Assembly: GCA_947095535.1 (NCBI GenBank)
Contig: OX352774.1
Span: 69,068,416-69,132,415, forward strand
DNA: 64,000 bases
From: Poecilobothrus nobilitatus
Taxonomy: Eukaryota > Arthropoda > Insecta > Diptera > Dolichopodidae
Reading direction: 5' to 3'
Part shown: piece after piece, positions 61,631 to 64,000 of the stretch
Numbering within the stretch: position 1 is the first letter of the stretch
Layout of the letters: each line of letters begins with the position of its first letter
Position numbers and translations under genes: made by a program
Notes under the pieces: generated by a model
The model's database searches: none
The model's input: the letters and a program-made list of their open reading frames with translations, nothing else
Told to the model about the DNA's origin: nothing

Positions 61631-61690
61631 TTTTTTCTGCTAATTAAAATAATTTTTTTTTTTTTAATTTTTCTTTACAGGTAAGTTTGT
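61631..61690 (+). other. Recursive splice (ratchet) site 2
   Basis: A branch-point-like TGCTAAT at about 61638-61644 is followed by a long T-rich tract and TTTCTTTACAG ending at 61680. It joins directly to a consensus donor GTAAGT at 61681-61686. As at 20717/20718, acceptor and donor are abutted with no exon. With site 1 it marks + strand transcription across at least 41 kb of intron. Confidence 0.7.
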
Positions 61691-62249
61691 GTTGTTTTTG
61701 TTTTTTTAACATGATTGTGCAATTTACAAAAAATTTTCTACTAATTTTAATGTGTTTATGCTAAGGTAAATTGAATTAACAAATAAACTTCACTTCAAAT
61801 TGAAAATCGTGAGTAATTTTATTTTTTTTTTTGTTACAATCAAAATTTAACTTTTTTTTTTTACATTATAAAAGTTAAATAATCTAAACTTTATTTTTAT
61901 TTTTTTTTTTATTTTTGAAGGGATGTTTCAAGGTTAAATTTTTTGTACTGTAAAAATTGTAAATATGCAAATATGTAGGAACAACAAGAACAAAAAGGGC
62001 AAAAAAAAAAAATGGATTTGTATGATATGATGTTAAAAAATATGATTAAAGTTCTGCTTGCAAAAAATTATGTAAAAAATTCTTATAATTAAAATTAAAA
62101 TTACCTACATAGGTATATATGTATTTATTGTTTTTATATATGTATGTAAATACTTAATATTTTTAATTGGGACAAAGGATTTTAATCGTTCGTTCTTATT
62201 TTGACATATTATGTACATATGTATATATATATACAGGTAGACGATATCT
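61691..62249. other. A+T-rich non-coding sequence
   Basis: Nothing recognised. Confidence 0.55.
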
Positions 62250-62319
62250 TTATTTGACATCTTCATTCATATTTGACATCATTTATTTGACATTCACATT
62301 TGACATCATTTATTTGACA
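62250..62319. repeat. 27-bp tandem repeat around ATTTGACATCATTTATTTGAC
   Basis: Two exact 21-bp matches at 62271-62291 and 62298-62318 (period 27), preceded by a less perfect third unit (TTTATTTGACATCTTCATTC). Confidence 0.8.
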
Positions 62320-64000
62320 AACGATACGGGACGAAGAGGTGAAAACAAAAAAAAAAAAAAAAGACAGTTAAGAAAAAGTATCTACTTTTTAGGTATCCTT
62401 TTCTTAAGAATCATTAGAAATGGCTAAACCCTTTTTCGAAATCAATGTTTACTTTATGACCGGCTTCTCTTACTAATTCTCTTAGCAATCATAATAATAT
62501 TCGCAATCGCAATACAGGGGAGATAAAAGCAAAAAATTATTATTATATTCATTGATTCGCATTTTCTTAAGAACGATTACCAATATAGACAATTTTCCTT
62601 GGAATATTTTTTGGTTAATTCGACCTCCCCAAAATCACGCAATATCCTTGAAAATATAAATTCTTTTAAAGATAACATAATATGACATACTACAATTAAA
62701 AAATGTTAATTATAAAAACAAACTGTAATAGATGCACATCATAGGGTCTTTTTCTATAGGTACGTAATACAAAATTTTCAAACAAAGGTTGGTCTACTAA
62801 AAACTCGTGATATTAGGTACACGCAAATTTAATTTTGAAAAATCTGGTTCTTCTGGTTAAGAACGATTTTAGTATTTGACCACTTTAAGGACAACATTTT
62901 TTGAGTTAAGTTTTTGCATTAATTAATTAATTTTTTTTTCTGCGATTATCTTTTAATACTTTTCAGTTAAAAATGTTCTAAACTGTATAAAAAATCATTA
63001 TTTTAGTCTTTCAAACCATTATATTTTAAATACCGAAAAGGTCATCACAACCTTTTCGACATTGAAGAATGAGAAACTATGAAATTAAAATTTTTTTTTT
63101 TTTATCGCACAATAACTAAAAAAAAAAAACGGTAGTTTTTTATGATTAAACTTATTTTTTGTTTTTTTTTTTCTTTTCTTAAAAAACTTACAAGTTTAAT
63201 TGCTTTTTTTATATTTTTGTGTTGCATTTTGTAAATAATGATAACAAGAGTTCAGAACAGTTACAAAAATAAAAAATGTTGCAGATTTTACAACAGTTAA
63301 AATAACAATAAAAAAAAAAAAATTTTTTTTTTATGTCACTGTGAAACTTAACAGTTTTACGGTAGTTAAACTTGAATAACTATTTTAACAAATTTTTAAA
63401 TGATTTTTTTTTGTTTTTTATTTTTTATTCTGTGATTTAACTAAAGTTTTAAATAACTTCGTTTTATAATAATTAATAATAATTAAAAAAAAAAAATTTA
63501 TCTTATTAAATTTTTTGTCTGTCCATGTTTTTTTTTTAATAAAAATTTAAATTAATCTTATTTTATTTTATATATGTACATACATAGGATTTGTTTTTGA
63601 TTGTCACTGGATACAAACGTACTTATCCAAAGTTTATTTTTTGATTTCTTAATATTTGTTTACCTTTATTTATTTATTAATTCCTCTATGTTTTACCGTT
63701 TGTGTGTTTTTGCAAAATTCTATAGGACGAATTCTTTAGTTACCAGAATTATTTTCCAACTACTTATGATGAACATCATTCCAAATATTTCAGGAATTAT
63801 TACCGTGCTGTCTAGCTATTGAACATAAAAATAAAATTTTAAGTTTAAAGTTTCAGTTTTTCATGAATGCCGAAGCAATTTAAAATGCATTTACCATTGT
63901 TTCAGTAAGCTGAAATTTTGACAGCATACTTATCATTCAAATTTAACATATTATTGATGGCAGTTAAAATGTCTTAGTTTATGTCTAAGTTAGAACTGAA
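62320..64000. other. A+T-rich non-coding sequence
   Basis: No gene recognised. The frame at 63601-63822 is hydrophobic low-complexity. 62420-62650 is less skewed but unidentified. Confidence 0.5.

Noticed and set aside
1..64000. CRISPR arrays, operons, bacterial promoters or an organelle genome
   Set aside because: No regularly spaced repeats, no dense coding sequence, and abundant eukaryotic SINEs, MITEs and splice signals.

Overview
This is a very A+T-rich eukaryotic nuclear window with long poly-T and poly-A runs, AT dinucleotide tracts, dispersed SINEs, MITEs and decayed retrotransposon and mariner-type fragments. I find no intact protein-coding gene. The open frames of 60-166 codons are low-complexity products of T- and A-rich DNA or shadows of transposon relics. 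The repeat content (mariner, piggyBac, RTE-like and Jockey-like relics, tRNA-derived SINEs) and two Drosophila-style recursive splice sites point to an insect, most likely a fly. This is inference, not a species call.

The best reading is the inside of one very long intron of a + strand gene whose exons lie mostly or wholly outside the window. Two near-ideal recursive splice (ratchet) sites, with a pyrimidine tract and CAG joined directly to GTRAGT, sit about 41 kb apart on the + strand at 20717/20718 and 61680/61681. I saw none on the - strand. Candidate microexons at 60016-60030 and 59640-59659, and an exon-like island at 7078-7290, are on the same strand but much less certain.

Layout: 1-9.5 kb holds a SINE (655-960), a TA-flanked MITE (1952-2647), the exon-like island near 7.1 kb and a second SINE family (9250-9421). 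13-20 kb holds short tandem repeats, an internally deleted mariner-type transposase relic (15421-15900), a second SINE copy (16555-16878) and a fold-back repeat near 20.0 kb, followed by the first recursive splice site. 23-32 kb holds a less A+T-rich island, a probable TTAA-flanked MITE (26166-26769), the 3' end of an RTE-like retrotransposon (28483-29300), a fold-back MITE (31118-31396) and the RNase H tail of a Jockey-type element (32041-32307).

39399-44714 is the most striking structure: a 5.3-kb inverted repeat with two arms of 2591 bp around a 134-bp spacer. The arms are identical at every place I compared, including homopolymer lengths. Each arm carries two SINE copies. If the window is transcribed as an intron, this would form a very long RNA hairpin, a candidate source of endogenous siRNA; it could also be an assembly fold-back artefact. 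45-55 kb holds a clear piggyBac-type MITE (46212-46824), two Jockey-type relics (49827-49975, 52055-52524) and a fly-type dispersed repeat (51478-51660). 55-64 kb is mostly simple sequence plus the second recursive splice site.
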